From SZUA-378 sp036652815 (GTDB lineage Bacteria > Bacillota > Clostridia > Lachnospirales > Lachnospiraceae): DNA of 64,000 bases. The notes below the pieces were generated by a model that saw only the letters and a program-made list of their open reading frames with translations, made no database searches and was not told where the DNA came from. The stretch's first letter is position 1. Every line of letters begins with the position of its first letter. Shown here one piece after another: positions 16,271 to 24,271 of this stretch. Where the stretch lies: contig JAVVVE010000012.1 in NCBI GenBank assembly GCA_036652815.1, positions 1 to 64,000 on the forward strand, given 5' to 3'. A program made the translations under genes and the position numbers.

Positions 16271-17080
16271 TTAGTTGAGATTCAATTCTTTCATAACTTT
16301 TCTGGTAATCTCTGATACCAAAGCATCGGAAGCCTGTACATTCTGTGATCCGCTTGCACAACTGCCACCGCAGTTATGACAGCTCTTCTTGCCTGCTACG
16401 GTATTCGGGCACAGATTAGCCGGATGTTTCCCTGTCATACCAAATTGTCTTCTGATCTCATATAATTTTTGAACCTGTTCTTCACTTAATTCCTGTGGTC
16501 CACCAAGATGTTCTGCGATATACAAAAGCTGTGCATAAAACTCTACAGACTCCATCTTCATATAAGCTGCAAGCAGAGAATCTGAATAAGTTAAAGCACC
16601 GTGATTCTCTAAAAGCACTGCATCAAAGTATTGTAGATATTCTGAGACTGCTTCCGGTATCTCGTTGGTAGAAGGAGTACCATATTTAGCAATCGGTACA
16701 CAACCCAGTGCGATAACCGCTTCCGGCATAATCGGCTGTGTCAAAGGTCTGCCTGCAATGGCAAATCCGGTTGCATACATTGGATGTGCGTGTACTACGG
16801 ATCTTACGTCCGGTCTTTCCTGATATACTCTCATATGCATCTTAATTTCTGAGGATGGTTTGAATTTACCATTTGCCTGAAGCACTTTACCGGTAGCATC
16901 TACTTTACAGATATATTCCGGTGTCATGAATCCTTTGCTGACACCTGTTGGTGTACATAGGTATTCATTGTCGTTTAGTTTCACTGAGATATTACCATCA
17001 TTGGCTGCTACCATACCGCGTTTGTAGATTCTCTGTCCGATATCACACATTTCTTTTTTAATCTCAAATTCGTTCTGCAT
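16271..17080 (-). CDS. Class II sugar-phosphate aldolase with C-terminal encapsulation peptide
   Basis: 269 residues. The zinc site is visible as HAHPMYA (about 98) and ENHGAL (about 158), with the NDGNISVK substrate loop near 26. It belongs with fuculose-/rhamnulose-1-phosphate aldolases, cleaving the ketose phosphate into DHAP and L-lactaldehyde. After the catalytic domain there is a Cys/Gly-rich linker (KSCHNCGGSCASG) and then an amphipathic helix (DALVSEITRKVMKELNLN), a C-terminal targeting peptide. It is paralogous to the aldolase at 21335. The linker cysteines are unusual and could bind metal or form disulfides. Confidence 0.9.
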   Translation of the reverse strand: MQNEFEIKKEMCDIGQRIYKRGMVAANDGNISVKLNDNEYLCTPTGVSKGFMTPEYICKVDATGKVLQANGKFKPSSEIKMHMRVYQERPDVRSVVHAHPMYATGFAIAGRPLTQPIMPEAVIALGCVPIAKYGTPSTNEIPEAVSEYLQYFDAVLLENHGALTYSDSLLAAYMKMESVEFYAQLLYIAEHLGGPQELSEEQVQKLYEIRRQFGMTGKHPANLCPNTVAGKKSCHNCGGSCASGSQNVQASDALVSEITRKVMKELNLN

Positions 17081-17120
17081 CTCTTTCCTCCTATAATCCT
17101 TTGCTTCGTTAGTGAGTTGA

Positions 17121-17546
17121 TTATGAATCTAAATATTGTAACAGTTCTTCTATGCCGTCTCCGGTATAGGAACTAATATAAAATATAGTTGTACAGCCTG
17201 CTAATTCTAGCCACAATCTTGCTCTGTCTATATTCGCATCTACCGTATCCGTTTGTGTAATAATACCGATTACTTCTCTGGTTGACTGACTGACTATATT
17301 CGGCGGAAATAAAGAATATTGGTCATTTGCCTGAATAACCAGTCCCACAATATCTGCTTCATAAGAATAAAGTGCCAGTGCACCTCCCAGATTCTTGGTT
17401 TGTGCGTATTCTCCCGGTGTATCAATCAGAAAATCCATATAATCCACAGCTTGTGTTTTTTGGTAAGCAAGTGCCTCTCCACGTAAAGCCTGTTTCAAAG
17501 TCGTCTTTCCACATTCACTTCTTCCGATCAGCATCAATTTCTTCAT
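17121..17546 (-). CDS. pduV: PduV/EutP-like small GTPase
   Basis: 141 residues. The P-loop GRSECGKT lies at residues 8-15 and TQTDTV supplies the guanine-specificity (NKxD-like) region; DTPGEY is the switch II motif. It belongs to the EutP/PduV group of Ras-like proteins associated with microcompartment positioning or assembly at the shell surface. It follows the PduU-like gene by three bases, the same order as in other Pdu-type operons. AAGGACA precedes its ATG. Confidence 0.9.
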   Translation of the reverse strand: MKKLMLIGRSECGKTTLKQALRGEALAYQKTQAVDYMDFLIDTPGEYAQTKNLGGALALYSYEADIVGLVIQANDQYSLFPPNIVSQSTREVIGIITQTDTVDANIDRARLWLELAGCTTIFYISSYTGDGIEELLQYLDS

Positions 17547-17549
17547 GCG

Positions 17550-17906
17550 TTATGTCCTTGTAATATTACATACCGTAAACTGAAGTGTTTCCAGACAATA
17601 CTCCACCAAAGCTCTAAGTGACGCTTCTACTTCTGATACGGTACCGGTCACAATCAGCGTACCACTGAAACGATCTACAAACCCAATCTCAATACCGGAT
17701 GCCTTTAATGCAATATCTCCTGCTATAATCGCTGTTTCGCTCGGACTCATAGTTACAATTCCGATTGCCGATTTAGAGTAATCGATCTTGGGATCCAATC
17801 CCAGTTTGCGATAGAGGATCTCGTCCGGATTAGCAATGATATGTGCCAGTGTAATCTGTTTTCCGGGCACAATCTCTTGAATAATTCGTAATTTATCTGT
17901 ATCCAT
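17550..17906 (-). CDS. pduU: Circularly permuted hexameric shell protein, PduU/EutS type
   Basis: 118 residues from the ATG at 17904-17906, which has AAAGGAG six bases ahead; an ATG at 17924 overlapping the previous stop is less well placed. RIIQEIVPGKQITLAHIIANP at the N-terminus is the signature of PduU/EutS, whose N-terminal strands build a small beta barrel over the pore. The BMC core then begins at about SAIGIVTMSPSETAIIAGD. It probably anchors the PduV-like GTPase encoded next. Confidence 0.92.
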   Translation of the reverse strand: MDTDKLRIIQEIVPGKQITLAHIIANPDEILYRKLGLDPKIDYSKSAIGIVTMSPSETAIIAGDIALKASGIEIGFVDRFSGTLIVTGTVSEVEASLRALVEYCLETLQFTVCNITRT

Positions 17907-17920
17907 CTCTATCTCCTTTT

Positions 17921-18715
17921 TCATCCGCCGATCTGTCCTCGTAACCCGACATGAGATACCTCTTGCAGCAATCTCATCATCAATTCGGGACTTGGAGGTG
18001 TAATATCGTCTAATTCATAGGTTCGGTTTAAACCGGTATATTTGTCTCTTCCCAGTCTATGATAGGGGAGTAGATGCATCCTGGTAACTCCCTTGAGGGA
18101 AGCTGCAAATTCTGCAATTGCTCTAATCTCTTTTGGTGTATCGTTAAATCCAGGTATCACCGGAACCCTGATGGTAAGATTAGCACCTGTCATAGCTATT
18201 TTCTTTGCATTCTCTAAAACTATGGCATTGTCTCGTCCAATGAATGCCTTATGTTTGAAAGGATCCATATGTTTGATATCTAATAACACGTTATCGACAA
18301 CCGGAAGCAGGTGTTCCATAACCGAATATTCTGCCGCTGCGGTCGTTTCAATAGCTGTGGTAAGCCCCCGTTCTTTTGCTGTATACAATAAAGCATATGC
18401 AAAGTCCGGTTGACAGGTACATTCTCCACCTGATAAGGTAAGTCCGCCTCCGCCACTTCGTTGATAAAAAGGTCTATCACGTTCTACTTCTTTCATGATC
18501 TCGCCAACACTGATGTCGTATCCTATGGTTTTGGCTTTTCCTTCTACCATCATGGTCTGAATCCCATATTCCTGTGATTCCGGGTTGCAACACCATTTAC
18601 AGCGGAAGAAACATCCTTTTAAGAATACAATGGTTCTTATGCCCGGTCCGTCATGGATGGAAAATCTCTGAATATCAAAGATTCTGCCTATTTCCTCTGC
18701 ATAATTTGTCTTCAT
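17921..18715 (-). CDS. Glycyl radical enzyme activating enzyme (radical SAM), short form
   Basis: 264 residues from the ATG at 18713-18715, favoured by GGAGG just upstream over the ATG at 18730. The radical SAM cluster motif is C35-x3-C39-x2-C42, with FSIHDGPGIRT before it and LSGGEC after it. It uses SAM and an electron to place the radical on the glycine of the partner enzyme. Unlike most activases of eliminating glycyl radical enzymes, the stretch between the first motif and LSGGEC holds no cysteines, so the double-ferredoxin insert is absent and the protein resembles pyruvate formate-lyase activase in layout. It starts 19 bases after the enzyme gene. Confidence 0.93.
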   Translation of the reverse strand: MKTNYAEEIGRIFDIQRFSIHDGPGIRTIVFLKGCFFRCKWCCNPESQEYGIQTMMVEGKAKTIGYDISVGEIMKEVERDRPFYQRSGGGGLTLSGGECTCQPDFAYALLYTAKERGLTTAIETTAAAEYSVMEHLLPVVDNVLLDIKHMDPFKHKAFIGRDNAIVLENAKKIAMTGANLTIRVPVIPGFNDTPKEIRAIAEFAASLKGVTRMHLLPYHRLGRDKYTGLNRTYELDDITPPSPELMMRLLQEVSHVGLRGQIGG

Positions 18716-18733
18716 AAAGCCTCCGGTCATTGA

Positions 18734-21286
18734 TTAAAATCCTACTTGTTCTGTTCTGTTAATGATGTCATCCTGTAAAGATCTTGACAGTGAAGTAAAT
18801 AATGCACTGTAGCCTGCGACCCTTACTACCAAGCTCTTATATTGTTCCGGATGTTTCTGTGCATCAATCAAAGTATCTTTACTGACTACATTAAATTGAA
18901 TATGACTTCCTTTTTGATCAAAGTATCCTCTGATAAAAGCTGCGAAATTTTCCAATCCTGACTGTCCGCTTAGAGCGGAAGGATGAAACTTTTGATTGAA
19001 CAAAGTACCGTTGGAAGCAATACCGTGATCTAATTTAGCAACTGAATTGGCAACTGCTGTAGGTCCATGGGTGTCTTTGCCTGCGGAAGGCGATACGCCA
19101 TCTGCTACCGGTGTTCCTGCCAGTCTGCCATCCGGAGTAGCTCCTGTCTGTGCTCCTAAAGGTACATTCGCGGATACCGGATATAGCCCTGCCTGATATT
19201 GACCGCCTCTTGGATTATGATAAGTCTCCAATGGCTTGGTATAGGTATATGCAACATCTTTTGCAAAGGCGTCTACCACATCGATATCATTGCCAAACTT
19301 TGGAACCTGTTCGATTAACGCAAGTAACTCATCATATCTTTGTCTGTCTGCTGCCTCTCTGCCATAAGATGCTATCGTGGCTGCGATCTTTGTAACCTGC
19401 TCTGCATTGACAGTAGTTCCATTTTGCAGCAAGGACTGTACTACCTCTTTGGTCAAGGTCTCCACTTTGTTCCTTGGTATGCCATGTCCATAATTCTCTG
19501 CTAATGCTTTTTTATATTCCTGTAACGTTACTTTATGCTCTTCAAATACTAATTGTTTAATCGCATACAGCGAATCTGCCATGTTGGCAACACCAAATCC
19601 CTGCGGACCTGTGAAGTTATAGATAGCTCCGCCTTCCTGTACTGTCTTTCCACGCTTAATACAATCTTCTACCATACAGGATAGATATGGTAATGGACAA
19701 CGCTCTTTATGTGCAACATCGATGGCATTATCCGCATTTACTAATAGTTCAATGCAATAATTCATCTGCTTCTTATAAGCAGTGTAAAATTCATCAAACG
19801 TCTTCATTTTGGTTACATCACCGGTCTGTACCCCGACTCGCTCCCCATCTTCATAGCCATTAGAAAATACCAGTTCCAGTGGTCTGCACATATTGAAGAA
19901 TGCGGCATCATGCCAGCCTTCTGTCTTACCTGCTTTTTGTGGTTCCACACATCCGATAATATTATATTCTCTGGCATCTGCCAAGGTTAAGCCTCTGTTC
20001 ATTAACGATGGAATAATCACTTCATCGTTGTAATAGGCAGGCAATCCAATCCCTGTTCTGGTTACCGCAGTAGCCTTTATTAAAAAATCATGCGGTGTTT
20101 TATTCCATATACGAACAGATAAAGATGGTTGTGGCAGCTGCACATGCATAGAAGCCTCTAGGCACATATAGGATAACTCATTGGTAACATCTTCTCCATC
20201 TGCATTCTGTCCACCGGCAATCAGGTTCTGAAACAAACCATACCCTGCGAATCCCTCTGCACTGCCTGCATCTCTGACTTTATTCAAATCATTTAATTTA
20301 ATCCAGATACAATCTATCAGTTCCTGTGCCGATTCTTTGGTAATCACACCGGTATCTAAATCATGTTGATAATAAGGATACATATATTGATCAAATCGAC
20401 CCGGAGAAATGGAATGTCCGCTAGATTCTATCTGTAACAGCATCTGTACAAACCAAAACGACTGACATGCTTCATAAAAAGAAGTAGCTCCCGTTCTTGG
20501 TACTTTAGCACAATTATCTGCTATTTGTAATAATTCTTTTTTCCTTGTGGCATCTGAACACTGCTTTGCCTGTTGTTTCGCCAGACTGCTATATCTGGCC
20601 GCATAATCAATCACTGCCTGACAGCTCATAATCACTGCTTCTAAAAAATGACTTCTGGTCGCATAATCAGCATCTGCAATATTAGCCAAACGTAATTCGT
20701 CAGCTGCTTCTTTTATAATGCCTTCATAACCAACTGCTAAAACTTTCTCATACGCCACTGTCACATGACCGACTCCGTTATAATAATAGTTGCCCGGTGT
20801 AAAGATATTGTGTGCAATCGCTGTGCGTGCTTCCGGTGCCATATACTCTGTTGCCAACTCGCTGGTGGTCTTGCCCTTCCAATACCGATATACCTGATGA
20901 AGTGTTTTCTTCGTCTCTTCTGAGATGTAGAAAGGATCTGCACTCCTCGTTGCTACCGTATCAAATTCCTCTTCTAACCATGCATAGGAGAATTCAGGAA
21001 ACACCTGACAGCTTCTTGGCTGGACAGAAGCGCTGCCAACGATAAGTTCTTCCTCTCGAATCGTAATAGGAATCCCCGCCAAAATATGTGCAAAAGCTTT
21101 CGCCCTTCTGGTAATCACAGGCTCTCCCTCAGTCTCCTGATAAGATTCTGTGATGAGCACTGCTCTGTCCGCTTCAATCTGTGGCATCTTCTCAAACAGC
21201 ATCTCCTGTAGTCTGACAATTCTGGCACTTTTTTTAATCTCAAATTCTTCTATAGTTCCGTTATTCATCTTGTTATTGCTGCTCAT
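18734..21286 (-). CDS. Glycyl radical diol dehydratase (B12-independent 1,2-propanediol dehydratase type)
   Basis: 850 residues, a full-length glycyl radical enzyme. The active-site GCVEPQ puts the thiyl cysteine at 446 and the catalytic glutamate at 448; the radical glycine is Gly825 in RVAGYSA near the C-terminus. Glycerol, propanediol and choline lyases share GCVEPQ; placement beside fucose-type aldolases, PduP and PduL points to dehydration of (S)-1,2-propanediol to propionaldehyde. AAGGAGGAG precedes the ATG. The first 20 residues look like a flexible lead-in, with a helix (FEIKKSARIVRLQEMLFEK) that could contribute to encapsulation. Oxygen-sensitive, active in the shell lumen. Confidence 0.93.
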   Translation of the reverse strand: MSSNNKMNNGTIEEFEIKKSARIVRLQEMLFEKMPQIEADRAVLITESYQETEGEPVITRRAKAFAHILAGIPITIREEELIVGSASVQPRSCQVFPEFSYAWLEEEFDTVATRSADPFYISEETKKTLHQVYRYWKGKTTSELATEYMAPEARTAIAHNIFTPGNYYYNGVGHVTVAYEKVLAVGYEGIIKEAADELRLANIADADYATRSHFLEAVIMSCQAVIDYAARYSSLAKQQAKQCSDATRKKELLQIADNCAKVPRTGATSFYEACQSFWFVQMLLQIESSGHSISPGRFDQYMYPYYQHDLDTGVITKESAQELIDCIWIKLNDLNKVRDAGSAEGFAGYGLFQNLIAGGQNADGEDVTNELSYMCLEASMHVQLPQPSLSVRIWNKTPHDFLIKATAVTRTGIGLPAYYNDEVIIPSLMNRGLTLADAREYNIIGCVEPQKAGKTEGWHDAAFFNMCRPLELVFSNGYEDGERVGVQTGDVTKMKTFDEFYTAYKKQMNYCIELLVNADNAIDVAHKERCPLPYLSCMVEDCIKRGKTVQEGGAIYNFTGPQGFGVANMADSLYAIKQLVFEEHKVTLQEYKKALAENYGHGIPRNKVETLTKEVVQSLLQNGTTVNAEQVTKIAATIASYGREAADRQRYDELLALIEQVPKFGNDIDVVDAFAKDVAYTYTKPLETYHNPRGGQYQAGLYPVSANVPLGAQTGATPDGRLAGTPVADGVSPSAGKDTHGPTAVANSVAKLDHGIASNGTLFNQKFHPSALSGQSGLENFAAFIRGYFDQKGSHIQFNVVSKDTLIDAQKHPEQYKSLVVRVAGYSALFTSLSRSLQDDIINRTEQVGF

Positions 21287-21334
21287 GGCTCCTCCTTCGA
21301 GTAGTCCAAATCCCTACCATATCATCCGGCTCTA

Positions 21335-22087
21335 TTATTTTAGTTCAGCCATAATCTTCTTTGCAATCTCTGCAACCAGTGCTTCCTGGCTATTCTCTGC
21401 ATCATGATGATGTAACATAGCTTCACCCGGATGTCTGCCTGTAAGACCATAATTCTCACGCATACTGCATAACTTCTTTACTTCACTATCCGGTAACTCC
21501 TGTGCTCCACCCAGTTGTTTTGCGATAAATAGCAGTTGTGCATAGAATTCTACAGACTCCATCTTATGATAAGCACCCAGTAACGAATCAGAATAAGTCA
21601 AAGCACCATGATTCTCCAATAATACTGCATCATAGTTCTGTAAATATTTAGATACTGCATCCGGAATCTCCATCGTAGAAGGTGTTCCGTAAGGAGCGAT
21701 CGGCACTTCACCTAGACCAATGACTGCCTCCGGCATAATTGGCTGATCTAACGGTATCCCTGCAATAGCAAATCCTGTTGCATACATCGGATGTGCGTGA
21801 ACAACGGACTGTACATCTGCTCTTTCTGAATAAACACGCATATGCATCTTAATCTCAGAAGATGGTTTGAATTGACCATTTGCCTGCAACACTTTTCCGG
21901 TCTTATCCACTTTACAGATATAGTCCGGTGTCATAAATCCTTTGCTGACACCTGTTGGTGTACATAAAAATTCATTCTCCGATATTTTGACAGAGATATT
22001 ACCATCATTAGCTGCTACCATACCCTTGTCATAGATTCTTCTTCCTATCTCACATATTTCTTTCTTAATTTCATATTCTGATATCAT
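21335..22087 (-). CDS. Class II sugar-phosphate aldolase, paralogue with C-terminal encapsulation peptide
   Basis: 250 residues, first gene of the microcompartment operon. Same family and same zinc motifs as the aldolase at 16271 (HAHPMYA, ENHGALTYSDSLLGAYHK), but with a shorter His-containing linker (MLHHHDAE) before the C-terminal targeting helix (EALVAEIAKKIMAELK). Two aldolases in one locus may divide fuculose-1-phosphate and rhamnulose-1-phosphate between them, or form mixed tetramers; sequence alone does not assign which is which. AGAAGGAG lies ahead of the ATG. Confidence 0.9.
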   Translation of the reverse strand: MISEYEIKKEICEIGRRIYDKGMVAANDGNISVKISENEFLCTPTGVSKGFMTPDYICKVDKTGKVLQANGQFKPSSEIKMHMRVYSERADVQSVVHAHPMYATGFAIAGIPLDQPIMPEAVIGLGEVPIAPYGTPSTMEIPDAVSKYLQNYDAVLLENHGALTYSDSLLGAYHKMESVEFYAQLLFIAKQLGGAQELPDSEVKKLCSMRENYGLTGRHPGEAMLHHHDAENSQEALVAEIAKKIMAELK

Positions 22088-22152
22088 ATTGTTTCTCCTT
22101 CTCTTTATGTTGTTTGTACTGTGTTTTGTTGGTTTCGTGTCTGTTTGAATGA

Positions 22153-22181
22153 ATTATATCACTGCTTCACAAGAAAAGCAA
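22153..22181 (-). promoter_or_regulatory. Promoter of the microcompartment operon
   Basis: On the minus strand TTGCTT (22176-22181) and TATAAT (22153-22158) are 17 bases apart, directly after the stop codon of the HAD gene and about 60 bases before the first aldolase start. A small inverted repeat, TGCTT-N8-AAGCA, overlaps the -35 region and could be a repressor contact. Confidence 0.65.
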
Positions 22182-22928
22182 CTATAATCCGCAAAGAAAA
22201 TTCTTTTTTATATAATTTTTTACTTCATTTTCTTCCTTTACCCAATATCCATAATCTGCAGTGTCCAACAGTTCTTTATCGTTGTCCTGATCTCCAAAAG
22301 CAAGTACTTCATCCGATGGTGTTAAAAACCGCTGTTTTACAGCTTTTAGTGCTTCTCCTTTATGGATTCCACACCTCGTAAAGTCAAGCCAGGTGTCTCC
22401 CCAGTAGGATGCATGCAAGGTTTCCTGCCATCTTTTTACAAAAGGTTCTGCCTGTATCTCTTCCTTTCTATGATCATGATAAACAGAGATGCGGAGAAAT
22501 GCTTCCGGGATATCACGCAAAGCTCTTACATGCATGGGGTGTAAATTGTTTTTGCTCAAATAGCTCAGATACTCCTGTTTTTCAGAAGCAATGTAGCACG
22601 TATGCAGCCCTGCCGCCAGCCATTCATATTCTGTATGTTCCTTGATCTCACGAATACAGTCAATACCGGATTGATAAGGAATCGTTTTCTGGTATTGAAT
22701 CTCTTCATGATACATAATCAGTGCTCCATTCTCACAAATATAAATGATATCATATGATACCGGTGCAAAGAATCTCTTTAATTCCTGATAGCTTCTGCCA
22801 CTCGCAACTGCAAATAAAATACCCTTCTCTTTCAGTTGTCGAATCATGCTGATTATCTCTGCATCCAATTCTTTATGTCCCGCCGGAAGCAGTGTTCCGT
22901 CCAGATCACTCACAATTAATTTTATCAT
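22182..22928 (-). CDS. HAD-superfamily Cof-type phosphatase
   Basis: 248 residues. Motif I is VSDLDGTLL at the N-terminus and motif IV is FGDQDNDKELL near 205; a large C2-type cap lies between. Cof-type hydrolases dephosphorylate sugar phosphates or cofactors; the physiological substrate is not predictable. It lies between the transporter terminator and the microcompartment promoter, so it may be transcribed alone or with the operon below it. One possible role is detoxifying sugar phosphates that build up when fuculose/rhamnulose flow is high. Confidence 0.85.
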   Translation of the reverse strand: MIKLIVSDLDGTLLPAGHKELDAEIISMIRQLKEKGILFAVASGRSYQELKRFFAPVSYDIIYICENGALIMYHEEIQYQKTIPYQSGIDCIREIKEHTEYEWLAAGLHTCYIASEKQEYLSYLSKNNLHPMHVRALRDIPEAFLRISVYHDHRKEEIQAEPFVKRWQETLHASYWGDTWLDFTRCGIHKGEALKAVKQRFLTPSDEVLAFGDQDNDKELLDTADYGYWVKEENEVKNYIKKNFLCGL

Positions 22929-22957
22929 ATTGACACCTTTCTTAATTAAAATGATTT

Positions 22958-22993
22958 TTAAAAAAATCTCCTCTTCGTTCTGAAGAGGAGATT
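22958..22993 (-). terminator. Rho-independent terminator of the sugar ABC transporter operon
   Basis: A perfect 12-bp stem, AATCTCCTCTTC (22965-22976) and GAAGAGGAGATT (22982-22993), with a five-base loop. Read leftwards it is followed by a run of T (A run at 22960-22966 on the plus strand). Confidence 0.9.
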
Positions 22994-23030
22994 CCTTAAG
23001 TATGACTATACTCCTTACACAAACTATTGA

Positions 23031-24194
23031 CTAATCGTATAAGTTCTGTGCGATTTCTTCGCTGTCCATGTTTGCTGCTGTAAACCATTGGCATCCTGTA
23101 TCAACATCTGATACGGTCTCGCCTTTGGCAGCTTTAACACATAAATCAACAACTGCTTCGCCCATTGCTACTGGAGCCTGTGTAACTGCACCGATAAATG
23201 TGCCGTCTTTTACAGCGCCTTTGATAACAACACCTGAGTCAAATGCAACGCCGATAACTTTGTCATCTGTTGCGCCGAATTTCTTCAAGTTTTCATTAGC
23301 TGTTACCATAGCTTCGCCTGAATGCTGGTTAGAACCGTAGATACAGATTGTATCTGCTTTGTTCAATAATGTCTGGCAGTCAAGTGCTGATAATTCTGAA
23401 GTAACCTGAGCCGGAACTGCAACGTCGATAATAACGTTTGCTTTGTCTGCTTTTTCTACTTTAGAGTCAGATACATATCTGTCATTACCTTCAACAGATA
23501 CTGTCTTGCCATCTGCTGCGATTAAAGAAGCCATTTTGTCAATGAATCCAAGACCACGGTTTACGATAGATTCTGATGTAGCATCTTGTCCCATAACACC
23601 GATTCTAACAGGATCTTTTGCTGCTGCGATTCTGTCTTTCAATACTTTATAGGTTTCTTCTGCTGCTAATTCGCCTGCTGCATAGTTATCTGTAGAAGCA
23701 TTAGCTACAACTGCTCCCTCTGGAGCATCCGGAACACCTGAGTCAAATCCAACAATAGGGATACCAGCTGCTTGTGCTGCTGAGATTGCATCAAGACATG
23801 CGCTTGTATCTAATGCTGCTAAAGCGATTGACTGTGGTTTTGTGTTGATAGCACTGTTTAACATCTGTACTTGATCAGCGATATCTGATTCTGAGTTAGG
23901 TCCTACGAAATTAATCTTAACGCCTAATTCGTCGGCTTTTTGCTGTGCACCCTTTAATACTGCTTGCCAGTATTGATGCTGAAATCCTTTTGATACGATT
24001 TCAATGCTCATGTCACCTGCCGGTGCTGCTGCTTCTTCTTTTACTTCTTCTGTTGCTGCAGGTGCTGCTTCTGTTGCTGCAGGTGCTGCTTCTGTTGCTG
24101 CAGGTGCTGCTGTTTCTGCTTTTGCTCCACAGCCAACCAGCATCGTTGCAACTACTGCTACTGATACTAATACACTAACTAACTTTTTCTTCAT
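23031..24194 (-). CDS. Sugar ABC transporter substrate-binding lipoprotein (RbsB/type 1 family)
   Basis: 387 residues. Lipobox L19-V20-G21-C22, then an Ala/Pro/Glu-rich linker with three near copies of AAPAATE (about 29-50), then a periplasmic-binding type 1 domain (IEIVSKGFQHQYWQAVLKGA..., VGFDSGVPDAPEGA, FDSGVVIKGA). It should hand a monosaccharide to the two permeases encoded upstream. The location, between a fucose module and the fucose-type microcompartment operon, suggests L-fucose or L-rhamnose as the ligand. It is last in its operon and may be made in excess. AGGAGG precedes the ATG. Confidence 0.9.
   Translation of the reverse strand: MKKKLVSVLVSVAVVATMLVGCGAKAETAAPAATEAAPAATEAAPAATEEVKEEAAAPAGDMSIEIVSKGFQHQYWQAVLKGAQQKADELGVKINFVGPNSESDIADQVQMLNSAINTKPQSIALAALDTSACLDAISAAQAAGIPIVGFDSGVPDAPEGAVVANASTDNYAAGELAAEETYKVLKDRIAAAKDPVRIGVMGQDATSESIVNRGLGFIDKMASLIAADGKTVSVEGNDRYVSDSKVEKADKANVIIDVAVPAQVTSELSALDCQTLLNKADTICIYGSNQHSGEAMVTANENLKKFGATDDKVIGVAFDSGVVIKGAVKDGTFIGAVTQAPVAMGEAVVDLCVKAAKGETVSDVDTGCQWFTAANMDSEEIAQNLYD
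24048..24113 (-). repeat. 21-bp tandem repeat in the lipoprotein linker
   Basis: The plus-strand unit GGTGCTGCTTCTGTTGCTGCA is perfect at 24061-24081 and 24082-24102, with partial copies on both sides. It encodes the AAPAATE linker units; length variation between strains is likely. Confidence 0.85.
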
Positions 24195-24271
24195 TTCTTT
24201 TCCTCCTGAAATGTTTTATTTATTAAAGTCACCACCATGGTAACACTTAATACACTTAACAATAACTTGCC

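Noticed and set aside
23945..24178. Leucine-rich open frame on the plus strand opposite the binding-protein linker
   Set aside because: It is the antisense reading of the Ala/Pro/Glu repeat of a clear lipoprotein gene; poly-Leu is produced by the CTG-rich repeat, and there is no ribosome site.
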